Shown here: positions 19,493 to 28,767 of the stretch, piece after piece
How the letters are laid out: every line of letters starts with the position of its first letter
Position numbering within the stretch: position 1 is the stretch's first letter
Source: Rubrivivax benzoatilyticus JA2 = ATCC BAA-35
GTDB lineage: Bacteria > Pseudomonadota > Gammaproteobacteria > Burkholderiales > Burkholderiaceae_C
Direction of reading: 5' to 3'
Assembly (NCBI RefSeq): GCF_000190375.1
Contig: NZ_AEWG01000155.1
Span: 1 to 64,000, forward strand
Length of the DNA stretch: 64,000 nucleotides
Program-made: the position numbers and the translations under genes
Notes under the pieces: generated by a model
What the model saw: the letters and a program-made list of their open reading frames with translations, nothing else
What the model was told of the DNA's origin: nothing
Database searches by the model: none

Positions 19493-22387
19493 CTACCAGG
19501 CCACCGAGAGCCGGGCGCTGGCATAGCGCCCACGCCAGTCGGCCTGGGTGGGGTCGTAGAACGGCGCCGTCTCGACGAACTCCGGCGCCCGATCGGTCAC
19601 GTTGACGATGCCTAGCGACAGGGTGGCGCCGTTGGCCATCGCGCCGGAGACCCAGCCCAGCCGGACCAGGTCGAGACTGGCGTTCAGGTCGTGGGTCCAG
19701 GTGTCGCCCAGCCGCCGCTGGCTGGTGCCCGCGTCCTTGTAGGCGCCGAGGTAGCGGCTGGTGAGGCCGACGCCCCAGCCGCCGCGGCTGAACGCCGCCG
19801 AAAGCCGCCCCTTCCAGGCCGGTGCCCAGAAGTCGTAGAAGCGCCGCCCCAGGCGGTCATCGGCCGGCGCCGCGGGCGACAGGACCACGCGGTACTCGCG
19901 GGCGCGTGTGGCGCTGGCGGCCAGCGTCCAGGTGCCGTCCAGCGCCCGCCAGGCGTGCGCGGCCTCGACGTCGACGCCGGAGGTGTCGACACCGCCGTAG
20001 TTGACCTCGGCCCAGGCCACGCGCGTGATCGGCCCGGGCACGCCGCCGGTGGACGGGCCGCGCGTCACGATGCCGGGGAACAGGCTCTCGTTGTCCACCA
20101 GCACCTGCGGATACACCAGGCCGATCAACCCGTCGATGCGCACGCGCCAGGCCGTCACGCCCAGCCGCGTGCCCAGCGTTCCGTCGGGCTCCCACACCGC
20201 CCCGAGCGTCTGCGCCTTGCCGCGTTCGGGCCCCAGGGCCGGATTGGTGCTGCGGACCACCTCGCCGCCGGCCACCGGCTCGCCACCGCGTGCCGGGTCC
20301 ACCAGCCCGAAGGCTTCCGAAGGAAAGCTCTGGTCGGGCACGTTCGTCTGCAGCAGCGTCGGCGGCTTGAACGACGTGGCCGTCGACGCGCGCAGCAGCA
20401 GCGTGCGTGACGGCCGCACTTCGAGCCCCGCCTGGTAGGTACCCGCCGAGCCGAAGTCGCTGTAGCGGTCGCGGCGCGCGGCCACCGTCAGCGCCGCCAG
20501 ATCCCAGCCCTGCCCGACCCCGGGCGCCGCGCGCAGCAGCGGCGCACGCAACTCGGCATACGCCGCGCGCTGCGTGCGTTCGGCCTCTATGGGCTGCGCC
20601 CCCGGGATCGTCGTGTCGTAGCGGTCGCGACCCGTCTCGACCCCGGCGATCGCCTCCAGCGGCCCCGCCGGCAGCCGCAGCAACGGCCCGCGCACGAAGC
20701 CACCCAACTGGTCGTGCCGGCCGTGGTTGGTGCGAAGAGTCTCCGGCCAGATGCGGCGCAGCAGCTCGTCGCTGGCGGCGCGGCCGGTGGTGAACGGGTC
20801 GAGCGCGGTGTCGGCCGAGGCACTGGCCAGCGCCGCCGCGCGTGCGGCGGGATCGGCGCTGACGCCCGAGGTGCGGCTGTCGCCGCTGTCGCGCGAGGTG
20901 GAGCCCGTGGCCTCGAAGTCCCAGCCGCCCGGCAAGTCACCGCGCAGGCCGACCAGGGCCCGCGTGTAGCGGCTGCGGCGCTCCGAGCTCTGCGCGCCGT
21001 TCTCGGCCCCCAGCGCGCCCGTCACGCGCACGTCCACGCCGAACGGGTTGTAGTGGTTGCTCGCCGGCACCAGGACGTTGTTGAGCATCAGCGCCGCTTC
21101 GTCGGACCAGAGCCGGTCTTCGGTGCGCGTCAGCTCGCCGAAGAGCGACCAGCCGCCGGCGAACACCCGCTCGCCGCTGGCGTGCAGGCCCAGCGTCTCC
21201 GACCCGTGGATCAGCGTGTAGCCCAGGCCCGTGGCCTGCGCGCTGCAGAGGTTGGCCACGCCGGCGGACGGCACGAAGTCGGCCACCGTCAACGGCTGGC
21301 CGGCGGGCAGCGACGGAATGCCGGCAACGCTGGAACCCAGGCCCGGCAACGGGCTGCCGTCGGCGCTGCTGACGGTGCCCGGCACGCAGGCGCGTGTGCG
21401 CTGGTCGGTGCCGCCGTAGCGCCGGTAGTCGGCGTCGCGGAAGAACGAACGCTCGGCCATCGTCAGCGGCGAGCGCCTGGAGTACGAGCCCAGCACCAGG
21501 AACGAGCTGTTCTCGCCATGGCCGCCGCCGGCCAGCGACAGGCTGCCGTCGCGGGTGCCTTGGGCAGAGCCCAGGCGCGCGTCCAGCGCCATGCCGTCGA
21601 TCGACTTCTTCAGGATCACGTTGACGACGCCGGCCAGCGCGTCGCCGCCGTACACGGCCGAAGAGCCGACCGGCAGCACCTCGATGCGCTCCACCGCCGA
21701 CAGCGGGATCAGGTTGAGGTTGAAGTAGTTGCCCGAGGACATGCCCACGGCCTGCACGCGGCGGCCGTTGATCAGCGTGAGCGTGGAGCCCAGCGGCAGG
21801 CCGCGCAGCTGCACGGTGCCCTGGCCGCCCGTGGCGCCGAAAGAGCCCTCGCCTGCCGCCACCGAGACCTCGCTGAGGCTGCTGAGAAAGCGCTCCAGCG
21901 TCGGCTGCCCGCTGTTCTGGATGTCTTTGGCCGTGTACGTGTTGACCGGCACCGGGCCTTCGGTGGCGATGCGCTTGAGCCGCGACCCGGTGACCTCGAT
22001 CTTCTCGGCCGACGCCGGCAGCCCGCCCGCCGGGGCCGCCGCCGGTTTGACCACGATGGCGCCGTCCGGCATGACCTCGGCCGCCAGGCCCGAGCCTTCG
22101 AGGGCACGCGTGATCGCCTCGACGGCCGACAAACGGCCCGATACGGCGCGCGCGGTCTTGCCGTCGACGACGCCCGGATCGAAAAGCACCGACGCGCCCG
22201 TCTGCCGCGCGATGGACCGCAGCGCGTCGGCCAGCGCCTGCGCCGGCTGTTCGACCACGTGCCGCGACGGCGCGGGCGGCTCGGCGGCAGCCGCCACGCC
22301 GTGCGCCGCGCACACGAGCAGGGCCAGGGCCTGGGCAGCCAGGGGCGGGCGGCGGCGGGCCGCCATGGCGGGTAGCTGGAATCGCAT
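19493..22387 (-). CDS. TonB-dependent receptor with STN signalling domain
   Basis: A 964-residue outer-membrane transporter. A signal peptide (ALALLVCAAHGVAAAA) is followed by a secretin/TonB short N-terminal (STN) domain (about 45-105, QALADALRSIARQTGASVLFDPG). Next come a TonB box region (KIEVTGSRLKR), a plug (about 140-245: GQGTVQLRGLPLGSTLTLINGRRV, VGSSAVYGGDALAGVVNVILKK) and a 22-strand barrel ending RLSVAW. The STN domain marks it as a signal-transducing receptor working with the adjacent FecR and ECF sigma factor. Place and type fit import of the lasso peptide made by the cluster. The start has AAGG about 7 nt upstream. 78 bp separate it from fecR. Confidence 0.92.
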   Translation of the reverse strand: MRFQLPAMAARRRPPLAAQALALLVCAAHGVAAAAEPPAPSRHVVEQPAQALADALRSIARQTGASVLFDPGVVDGKTARAVSGRLSAVEAITRALEGSGLAAEVMPDGAIVVKPAAAPAGGLPASAEKIEVTGSRLKRIATEGPVPVNTYTAKDIQNSGQPTLERFLSSLSEVSVAAGEGSFGATGGQGTVQLRGLPLGSTLTLINGRRVQAVGMSSGNYFNLNLIPLSAVERIEVLPVGSSAVYGGDALAGVVNVILKKSIDGMALDARLGSAQGTRDGSLSLAGGGHGENSSFLVLGSYSRRSPLTMAERSFFRDADYRRYGGTDQRTRACVPGTVSSADGSPLPGLGSSVAGIPSLPAGQPLTVADFVPSAGVANLCSAQATGLGYTLIHGSETLGLHASGERVFAGGWSLFGELTRTEDRLWSDEAALMLNNVLVPASNHYNPFGVDVRVTGALGAENGAQSSERRSRYTRALVGLRGDLPGGWDFEATGSTSRDSGDSRTSGVSADPAARAAALASASADTALDPFTTGRAASDELLRRIWPETLRTNHGRHDQLGGFVRGPLLRLPAGPLEAIAGVETGRDRYDTTIPGAQPIEAERTQRAAYAELRAPLLRAAPGVGQGWDLAALTVAARRDRYSDFGSAGTYQAGLEVRPSRTLLLRASTATSFKPPTLLQTNVPDQSFPSEAFGLVDPARGGEPVAGGEVVRSTNPALGPERGKAQTLGAVWEPDGTLGTRLGVTAWRVRIDGLIGLVYPQVLVDNESLFPGIVTRGPSTGGVPGPITRVAWAEVNYGGVDTSGVDVEAAHAWRALDGTWTLAASATRAREYRVVLSPAAPADDRLGRRFYDFWAPAWKGRLSAAFSRGGWGVGLTSRYLGAYKDAGTSQRRLGDTWTHDLNASLDLVRLGWVSGAMANGATLSLGIVNVTDRAPEFVETAPFYDPTQADWRGRYASARLSVAW

Positions 22388-22465
22388 CTCGTGACCTTCT
22401 GGCGTTGCCGTTGGGGGGACAACCAGATGACGAGAAAGTCCAATACTGGACTCAACGTGATTTCG

Positions 22466-23524
22466 CTACTGAGCTTTGGACAACTCCACTCGTCCCGCCT
22501 GCTCCTGCACCCGCAGGCCGTGCAAAACCGCCACTGCATGGGCGAAGCCGGCGGAGTCCCCGGTGCGATAGACGCCGCTGACACGCAAACCGGCCAGGCC
22601 CGTCGGCTGCAGCAGCACGATCGGCGTTCGGCTGTAGCGGTTCATCTCGGCCACCGCGTCGGCAAGAGAGCTGTCGTCGAACACGGCCTCGCTGTGCTTC
22701 CAGGCGACGACCTGGTCCATATTCGGCCGGTCGCGCTCGGCCTTGGCGCGGTGGTCGGGCCCGGCCGCCGCCGCGGAAAGCCGCACACGGTCACCCGCCA
22801 CCATCGGCACCGCGGCCGGCGGCGCCAGCCCGCCGGCACCGGCCACCGGCTGCAGCGCCACCTGGCCTTCGATCAGCGTCACGGCCAGCGTGTCCTGTCC
22901 ACCCGGCTGCGGCCCGGCGAAGCGCACCGCGAACACCGTGCCCAGCGCCACCACTTCGCTGCCGCCCGCACGCACGACGAAGGGCCGCCGCGCGTCCTTC
23001 GCCACTTCGAACAAGGCCTCGCCGTTCTGGAGGGCCACCTCCCGGCGCTGCGGGCCCAGCGCGACACGCACGCGCGTATCGGTGTTCAGCGTCATGCGCG
23101 AGCCGTCGTCCAGCACCACGAGCTGCTGTTCGCCGACGCCGGTGAAGTAGAGCCCGCGGTCACGCCAGTGCTGGTAGCCCACGCCGCCGGCCAGCACGGC
23201 CACCCCCAACGCCGCCGCCGACGCCCAACGCACGGGGCCCAGGCGCCAGCGGCCGCCGCCGCGCGAACGTTCTGCCGAAGCCGCAAAGGCGCTGGCCAGC
23301 GTGACGCCGGGCACGCTCTGCCAGGTGTCGGTGCAACGCTCGAACGCTTCGCGATGGGCGGCGGAGCGCTGCTGCCAGGCCAGGCATTCCAGCTCCATCT
23401 GCCGGCTGCGCTGCGGCCCATGCAGCCGCGCCACCCAGACAGCGGCCTCGGCGGCGATCTCGGGCGTCACCCGGGGCGGGGAGCCCGGTGTTCCGTGGCC
23501 CGCGGCGGCGGGCGGCTGACCCAT
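22466..23524 (-). CDS. FecR-family anti-sigma/sigma regulator
   Basis: A 352-residue inner-membrane protein. The cytoplasmic N-terminal part has the DUF4880-like helix (ITPEIAAEAAVWVARL-like, AAHREAFERCTDTWQ), a single TM segment lies at about residues 100-117 (WASAAALGVAVLAGGVGY), and the periplasmic FecR domain follows (VVLDDGSRMTLNTDTRVRVAL, GEALFEVAKDARRPFVV). It would carry the signal from the STN domain of the receptor to the sigma factor. The ATG at 23524 lies 2 bp after the sigma stop codon; the longer in-frame ORF to 23695 is only overlap with the sigma gene. Confidence 0.92.
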   Translation of the reverse strand: MGQPPAAAGHGTPGSPPRVTPEIAAEAAVWVARLHGPQRSRQMELECLAWQQRSAAHREAFERCTDTWQSVPGVTLASAFAASAERSRGGGRWRLGPVRWASAAALGVAVLAGGVGYQHWRDRGLYFTGVGEQQLVVLDDGSRMTLNTDTRVRVALGPQRREVALQNGEALFEVAKDARRPFVVRAGGSEVVALGTVFAVRFAGPQPGGQDTLAVTLIEGQVALQPVAGAGGLAPPAAVPMVAGDRVRLSAAAAGPDHRAKAERDRPNMDQVVAWKHSEAVFDDSSLADAVAEMNRYSRTPIVLLQPTGLAGLRVSGVYRTGDSAGFAHAVAVLHGLRVQEQAGRVELSKAQ

Positions 23525-23526
23525 GT

Positions 23527-24006
23527 TTACCAACCCTCCATCCAGGCCGTGAGCAGCAGCGTGGCCTTGGCGATGTGCTTCTCCACCGCGCTGACGCTCA
23601 CGCCGTGCTGCGTGGCGATCTGCTGGTAGCTCATGCCGTCCACACGGTTGGCCAGGAAGATAACGCGCGTCTTGTCGTTCAGGCGCCCCAGGCAAACGCC
23701 GAGGCGCGCCACGCGTTCACGCGACAGCAGCACCGCCTCTGCGCTGGGCGTGCGGTCGACGAGCACCACGTCGTCCAGCGCCACCTCTTCGCCCCGCGCC
23801 AGGCGCGAGCGGTGGGCGTCGATGGACAGGTTGAGCGCCACGCGCATCAGGAACGCCTCGGGCTCGTCGACCGCCTGCTCGCGCCGGTAACATTCCAGCC
23901 GCACCCAGGCTTCCTGCACCAGGTCGTCGGCGTCCTGCTCCGTGCGGCCACGGCGCATCAAGGCCGATCTGACGCGGGAGATGACGCCTTGCCAGTTCTT
24001 CACCAT
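23527..24006 (-). CDS. ECF sigma factor (FecI-like)
   Basis: A 159-residue sigma-70 family factor of the extracytoplasmic-function type. Region 2 includes EQDADDLVQEAWVRLECY and FLMRVALNLSIDAHR; region 4 includes LNDKTRVIFLANRVDGMSYQQIATQHGVSVSAVEKHIAKA. It would direct RNA polymerase to the receptor operon and possibly to the lasso genes. ATG at 24006 gives the normal FecI start (MVKNWQGVI); the ORF extends 63 codons further but that part is only the antisense shadow of the neighbour. Order sigma-fecR-receptor on one strand is the classical cell-surface signalling layout. Confidence 0.92.
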   Translation of the reverse strand: MVKNWQGVISRVRSALMRRGRTEQDADDLVQEAWVRLECYRREQAVDEPEAFLMRVALNLSIDAHRSRLARGEEVALDDVVLVDRTPSAEAVLLSRERVARLGVCLGRLNDKTRVIFLANRVDGMSYQQIATQHGVSVSAVEKHIAKATLLLTAWMEGW

Positions 24007-24037
24007 CCGGGCTCCGCGAACAGAAAGCGCCGACCGT

Positions 24038-24838
24038 TCAGCCGCCGAGCGCAACACCCCTGAAGGGCGAGACCTCCAGAAGGGGGCGCTGCGCGCGGGT
24101 GGCCGTGGACCGGGCGGCGTCGAACCGGCGTTGCGCGCGCGCCAGCGCCGTTTGCACGAAGGACGGCGCTGCGCTGGGGTCGGCAACACCACCATGCCGA
24201 GCGAGCGCCCTGCCGACGCTCAGATGGAGCGAAGTTGCACGAGCATCCCCCCGAAGGACCTCCCTCCGAAGGGTGGGTGCCAGCGACCACAACAGCCGTC
24301 CCTGGTCCAGGGCGAGGCGCCAGTCCGTCACGAGCGCCGGGTAGCGGGCGGCCCAGCGGCTGGACTCGAACGCGGAGATGGACTGTTGGGCGGCCTGGCT
24401 GGAGCCGGCTTGCAGGATGGCGACCAGGTGGTTCTTCACCGGCGCGCGGTCGCGTGGCTGCACTTGTCGGACGCTGCGGTCCAGGAGTGTGGCGAACGAC
24501 GGCAGCGGTGAGGTACCGGGGAACTGCGTCCGCAACTCCTCACCGAAGGCCGTCGGGTTGTCGGTGACGGCGAAGCGGATGCGTTCGAGGCCGCGGTGGC
24601 AGATGTCAGCCAGGATCTGGCGGCAGGCCTGTCGCCCGGACTCGGGTGCGAGCCAGATACCAAGGATCTCGGATCCATCACGACGGCTGCCGATCCACCA
24701 ATGCACCGCGCCGCAGCGGTCACCACCGTAAAGCAGATGGTGGACGGGCGCGCAGTGGACATAGGCAGCGACATAGCTGCGGCACAGCGTCAAGCCCGCT
24801 CGCGCACCTTCATCACGTCGTCCGTTGCTCCAGTTCAC
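24038..24838 (-). pseudogene. IS256-family (mutator) transposase remnant
   Basis: An open frame of 266 codons resembles the middle of IS256-type transposases: EILGIWLAPESGRQACRQILADICHRGLERIRFAVTDNPTAF corresponds to the region holding the second catalytic Asp (AVTD). Then come VKNHLVAILQAGSSQAAQQSISAFESSRWAARYPALVTDWR and a degraded LWSLAPTLRREV, where IS256 enzymes have FPPEIRR. The first catalytic Asp region and the TTNAIESLN motif with the Glu are missing, so it cannot be active. No terminal inverted repeats were found. It lies 31 bp upstream of the ECF sigma gene on the same strand and marks the border between the lasso cluster and the defence island. Confidence 0.6.
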
Positions 24839-24875
24839 GGTGCCCTCCGGGACCCATTAATGTGGATGATCGTCC

Positions 24876-25157
24876 GTGGTGCTATCAACGTCAAGCCTCG
24901 ACGATGCCCGGGTGCCTCGCCCGTCACCCCGCCACGCCCAAGCACCCGAACTGGTTGCGTTCGGTGCTGCCGTGCGCGAACGGCGACTGGCACTCGGCCT
25001 CTCCCAGGAGGCGCTCGCACACGCGGCCGGCATCGATCGCTCGTACATGAGCAGCGTCGAACGAGGCGGCCAGAACGTCGGGCTGGTGCTCGCGGCTCAG
25101 ATCGCGCGTGCGCTCGACATCAAGCTGGCTGAGCTCGCGGCCGCCTCAGGCCTGTAG
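24876..25157 (+). CDS. Small XRE-family HTH regulator
   Basis: A 93-codon frame whose last 65 residues are a Cro/C1-type HTH: LVAFGAAVRERRLALGLSQEALAHAAGIDRSYMSSVERGGQNVGLVLAAQIARALDIKLAELA. The size and form are like C-proteins of restriction-modification systems. The start is unsure: the longest frame opens with GTG at 24876, and a GTG about 12 codons in is an alternative; neither has a clear Shine-Dalgarno. It stands 283 bp before the defence operon on the same strand and may control it. Confidence 0.65.
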   Translation: MVLSTSSLDDARVPRPSPRHAQAPELVAFGAAVRERRLALGLSQEALAHAAGIDRSYMSSVERGGQNVGLVLAAQIARALDIKLAELAAASGL

Positions 25158-25440
25158 CTTTGACGGGCCAGTGAACTGGCAAACAACTCGAAGGCAAGCG
25201 TGCCTACCGCATCCACCGCACCGACACTTCGGGAGGCTGCCGCTCGGCAGAGCGCAGTAGCCCTGCGCTGGACGACGCGCTGAGCCGTGAATTGGACAGA
25301 CTGGACCTAGCTCTAAGGCACATCTGAAGCCGCTCAAGCGCAGTGCCTGAAGACGTCCACGTGGGCGCGACTCGTCCCGCCGGAGAGCTGGGGGCACCCT
25401 GCTGACTGCAGTACATTCGCATCACGATGAAGAGGACGCC
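25158..25440 (+). promoter_or_regulatory. Leader/promoter region of the defence operon
   Basis: No gene is seen in these 283 bp. Base composition is less GC-rich than the neighbours. A possible -10 TACATT lies about 30 bp before the RHH gene, with a GAGGA Shine-Dalgarno before the ATG at 25441. No clear -35 was found. The operon promoter is expected here. Confidence 0.35.
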
Positions 25441-25641
25441 ATGGCAGCGAGCAAGACCGCCACATTGACGCTGCGCATCGAGCCCGAGATCAAGCAGGCA
25501 CTGCAGCGTGCCGCCGAACTGGAGCACCGGTCGATCGCGAACATGATCGAGGTGCTCATCCGCGATCACTGCAAAGCCAAGGGCATCGCCACGGACGCCT
25601 CGACTAACAACAAACCTGCGGCCAAGGGAGCCACTTCGTGA
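25441..25641 (+). CDS. Ribbon-helix-helix DNA-binding protein
   Basis: A 66-residue RHH/CopG-like protein: the strand TATLTLRIEPEIKQALQRAAELEHRSIANMIEVLIRDHCKAKG has the typical beta-strand, helix, Ser-Ile-Ala-N turn, helix pattern. The last 15 residues are a loose tail. Its stop codon overlaps the GTG start of the DUF499 gene (GTGA), so the two are translationally coupled. It is probably the local repressor of the defence operon, the first gene of which it is. Confidence 0.85.
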   Translation: MAASKTATLTLRIEPEIKQALQRAAELEHRSIANMIEVLIRDHCKAKGIATDASTNNKPAAKGATS

Positions 25642-28600
25642 TCAAGACCGTCAGACAGGCATGCCGCTTCAACGCGGTGATCCACGACTACCGGATGAGC
25701 CAGGGCATCGAGAACCTAGCCGAGCTGATCCGGGACGAAGGGGATGGGCGGGAGTTCTTCTCGCGCAACTTCGTCACCCACGGGATGGCTCAGCTATTCC
25801 GTGAAGGCTTGCTGCGCCTATCGGGAAAGTCGGATCAGGCGGTCTTCGAGCTGACCCAGGCCATGGGCGGCGGTAAGACGCACATGATGATCGCGCTGGG
25901 GCTGCTGGCACGCCACCCGCACCTGCGCCAGGAGGTGCTGCCCGCCGATCTGAAGGACCGAATCGAAATCGGACAGGCCCGCATTGCCGCCTTCAACGGC
26001 CGCAACACCCCTGACAACTACATCTGGGGTGACATCGCGACGCAGCTGGGCAGATCCGAAGCCATCAAGCCCTACTGGGCCAACGGACCGAGATCCGTCG
26101 ACCAGCAGAAGTGGAAGGAGATCATCGGCGAGGAGCCCACCCTGATCCTTCTGGACGAGCTGCCGCCCTATCTTGATAACGCCAGCACCCAGGTCTTCGG
26201 GCAGGGAACGCTTGCCAACATGGTGGTGTTCTCTCTGGCCAGCTTGATGAGCGCGGCACTGGAGCTGCCCAACTGCTGCATCGTCGTCGCGAACCTTTCG
26301 GGCAGCTACCAGGCGCAAACCAAGGCACTGGCCGACGCGATCTCCAACCTCCAGCAGGAGACTCGCCGGCAAGCGATGACCATCACCCCGGTACAGCTGG
26401 CCGGCAACGAGATCTACGAGATCCTCAAGACGCGCCTCATCGACGAGATGCCAAGCGAGCGCGTCATCGCCGACGTGGCCGAGGAGTACGCGCAGCAGGT
26501 CAAGAAGGCCGAGGACGCCGGCTACGTCGTCGCGGCCAGCATCGAGCAGCTCGCAGAGCAGGTGCGCGAGACCTATCCTTTCCACCCGTCGTTCAAGCAC
26601 TTGGTCGCCTTGTTCAAGGAGAACGAGGGCTTCCGGCAGACCCGCGGCCTGATGCAGTTCACCGCACGCCTGCTGAAGAGCGTGGCGCTGCGCGAGAACG
26701 ACGACGTCCACCTCATCGGGGCCCAGCACCTTGCGCTCAACGACGATCAGGTACGTGACGAGATCGAGCGCATCGCCCCCAAGTTGCTGCCGGCTGTCAC
26801 GCGGGACATCGCCGACAAAGGCAATGCCATCGCCGAGACTATCGACGCCGAGCTTGATACCGATGCATCGCGCCAGGTGATGACGCTGCTGCTGGCTTCT
26901 TCGCTGTCGCGCGCAGTGGGCGGGCGTATCGGTCTGTCGGAGAGCGAGGTCATCGAGTTCCTCGCCGCGCCCGGCCGCAAGCCCGACGAGTTCCTGCAAG
27001 CGCTGCAGCGGCTGCGCGAGCTGGCCTGGTACCTGCACCGCGAAGATCAGCGTCTCTTCGTCAAGGAGACCGAGAACCTCTCGCGTCAGATCGAGCGCAA
27101 CGCCAAGGAGGTGCCGCAGCCCAAGATCGACCAAGCGCTGATCAACCGGCTAACCGGCATCCTGCAGCCGGAGAGACGCCAGGCGTACCAGGACGTGCAG
27201 GTGCTGCCTCGCCTCGACGAGATTCGCCTGAGCGGCCCGCGCACCCTCATCGTCATCAAGCCGGACGGCAAGGTCCCACCCAGCGAACTCCAGAACTTTT
27301 TCGACTACCAGCAGGAGAAGAACAACCTGTTGGTGTTGACGGGGCAGGACAGCCACATGGCTGACGCCGTCGAGGAACGATTGCGCGAGCTGTACGCCAT
27401 TGAGCAGATCCACAAGCGCTTGAAGGCGGGAGACACCCTGTTCGAGGAGGCGCGAGACCGCCTCGAGGAGGCCGAAGATCGGTTCTCCAAAGCGCTCTCC
27501 GCCGCCTACAACCGGGTCTACTTCCCGAGCACCGATCCCATCGACGGGCGGCACTTCCTGGCCAACGTCACCATCGACAACGGTCTCAAGCTCGGCAAGG
27601 GCGAGCAGTCCGCCGAGGCGCAGATCGAAACGCTGCTTGCCAGCCCGCGCGCCAACTACAAGTTGGCCGCCAACCTCACCGACAGCTTCGGCGAGTATTT
27701 CGCCATGGCAGAAGAGGTTCTGTGGCCCTCGGGCAAGGACAACCGCCGCACGCCCTGGAAGGACGTGGTGGCACGCGCCAAAAGCAACCCCGACTGGCCC
27801 TGGATGCCCGGGTCAGGTGGTATGGACACGCTGAAGGCCGAGGCCCTGAAGCAAGGGCGGTGGCGCCTGGGCGAAGACGGGTATGTCGAGAAGGGCCCGT
27901 TCCCGAAGGACAAGACCACGGTCAACGTCTTGGTCGTCGGCAGCCAGCCGGACACGGGCGCCACCATCCTGAGCCTCACGCCGCGTCACGCGGGCGAAAG
28001 CCCGGTGGTGGTCTACGCCACGCGCCCCGAGGGGCTGGTCAAGGGGCAATCCATCGACGATCTCGACAGCTTCACCACGACGGAAGGCACGCTGTACTTC
28101 CTGGCCCGCGACACCACCGGCAACTACGAAACCGGCAAGCCCGTTCGCTGGACTGCCGAGTTGAAGATCCGCCATCAGGTGGAGCCGGCCGCCGACAAGC
28201 GCCGCGTCACGCTGGCGTGCACGCCCAAGGCCACGACGCTGAACTACACGCTGGACGGCTCCAACCCGCGCGACGGCCTGCCTTACGAGGGGCCATTCGA
28301 GATCGGCGCCGCCGCGGCCCGACTACTCGTCTACGCCTGCGCTGGTGAGGCCAACAAGACGGCCGACTTCCAGATCCCAGCCAGCGGCGACAAGACCGTC
28401 CAGATCAACGACACCAAGCCCGTCAAGCTGCAGCCCAAGCGCATCGGACTGGACACCACCGACCGCGTGTTTGGCGTCATCAACCGCTTTCGCGACCAGC
28501 CCGGCACGCTCTTCAAGGGCGTGCGCATCGAGATCGGCGAAGGCGAGAAGACCGTGACCGTTCGCTTCCAGGAGCGCGAGGTCACTGCCAACGTGATCGA

Positions 28601-28763
28601 GGGCGTGATCAACAGCCTGCGCCAGCTGCTGGCCGAAGACCAGGCGCCGGTGGTCGTGAACATCAGCGACGGCGCCCACTTCGACACCGGCTTCGCAGCC
28701 AAGGAGTTCGCCAAGCTGGTGGGCCTGGAGCTGAAGCCTGGCGACGTGCTCCAGGAGGCCTGA
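25638..28763 (+). CDS. DUF499 P-loop ATPase (anti-phage associated)
   Basis: A 1041-residue COG1483/DUF499 protein with Walker A QAMGGGKTHMM at about residue 75 and Walker B TLILLDELPPYL at about 167-178, followed by a long helical part. Near the C-terminus (about 855-885) is a chitobiase-like fold signature, LNYTLDGSNPRDG...YEGPFEIG. Large ATPases of this family are found in defence islands beside DUF1156 methyltransferases and helicases, and they resemble the ATPases of BREX-like systems. The start is GTG at 25638, overlapping the stop of the RHH gene. It is the largest subunit and probably the ATP-driven core of the system. The mechanism is unknown. Confidence 0.9.
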   Translation: MIKTVRQACRFNAVIHDYRMSQGIENLAELIRDEGDGREFFSRNFVTHGMAQLFREGLLRLSGKSDQAVFELTQAMGGGKTHMMIALGLLARHPHLRQEVLPADLKDRIEIGQARIAAFNGRNTPDNYIWGDIATQLGRSEAIKPYWANGPRSVDQQKWKEIIGEEPTLILLDELPPYLDNASTQVFGQGTLANMVVFSLASLMSAALELPNCCIVVANLSGSYQAQTKALADAISNLQQETRRQAMTITPVQLAGNEIYEILKTRLIDEMPSERVIADVAEEYAQQVKKAEDAGYVVAASIEQLAEQVRETYPFHPSFKHLVALFKENEGFRQTRGLMQFTARLLKSVALRENDDVHLIGAQHLALNDDQVRDEIERIAPKLLPAVTRDIADKGNAIAETIDAELDTDASRQVMTLLLASSLSRAVGGRIGLSESEVIEFLAAPGRKPDEFLQALQRLRELAWYLHREDQRLFVKETENLSRQIERNAKEVPQPKIDQALINRLTGILQPERRQAYQDVQVLPRLDEIRLSGPRTLIVIKPDGKVPPSELQNFFDYQQEKNNLLVLTGQDSHMADAVEERLRELYAIEQIHKRLKAGDTLFEEARDRLEEAEDRFSKALSAAYNRVYFPSTDPIDGRHFLANVTIDNGLKLGKGEQSAEAQIETLLASPRANYKLAANLTDSFGEYFAMAEEVLWPSGKDNRRTPWKDVVARAKSNPDWPWMPGSGGMDTLKAEALKQGRWRLGEDGYVEKGPFPKDKTTVNVLVVGSQPDTGATILSLTPRHAGESPVVVYATRPEGLVKGQSIDDLDSFTTTEGTLYFLARDTTGNYETGKPVRWTAELKIRHQVEPAADKRRVTLACTPKATTLNYTLDGSNPRDGLPYEGPFEIGAAAARLLVYACAGEANKTADFQIPASGDKTVQINDTKPVKLQPKRIGLDTTDRVFGVINRFRDQPGTLFKGVRIEIGEGEKTVTVRFQEREVTANVIEGVINSLRQLLAEDQAPVVVNISDGAHFDTGFAAKEFAKLVGLELKPGDVLQEA

Positions 28764-28767
28764 ACCC

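Noticed and set aside
20714-22375. 553-codon plus-strand frame opposite the TonB receptor
   Set aside because: Shadow frame; the minus-strand frame has the STN, plug and barrel motifs.
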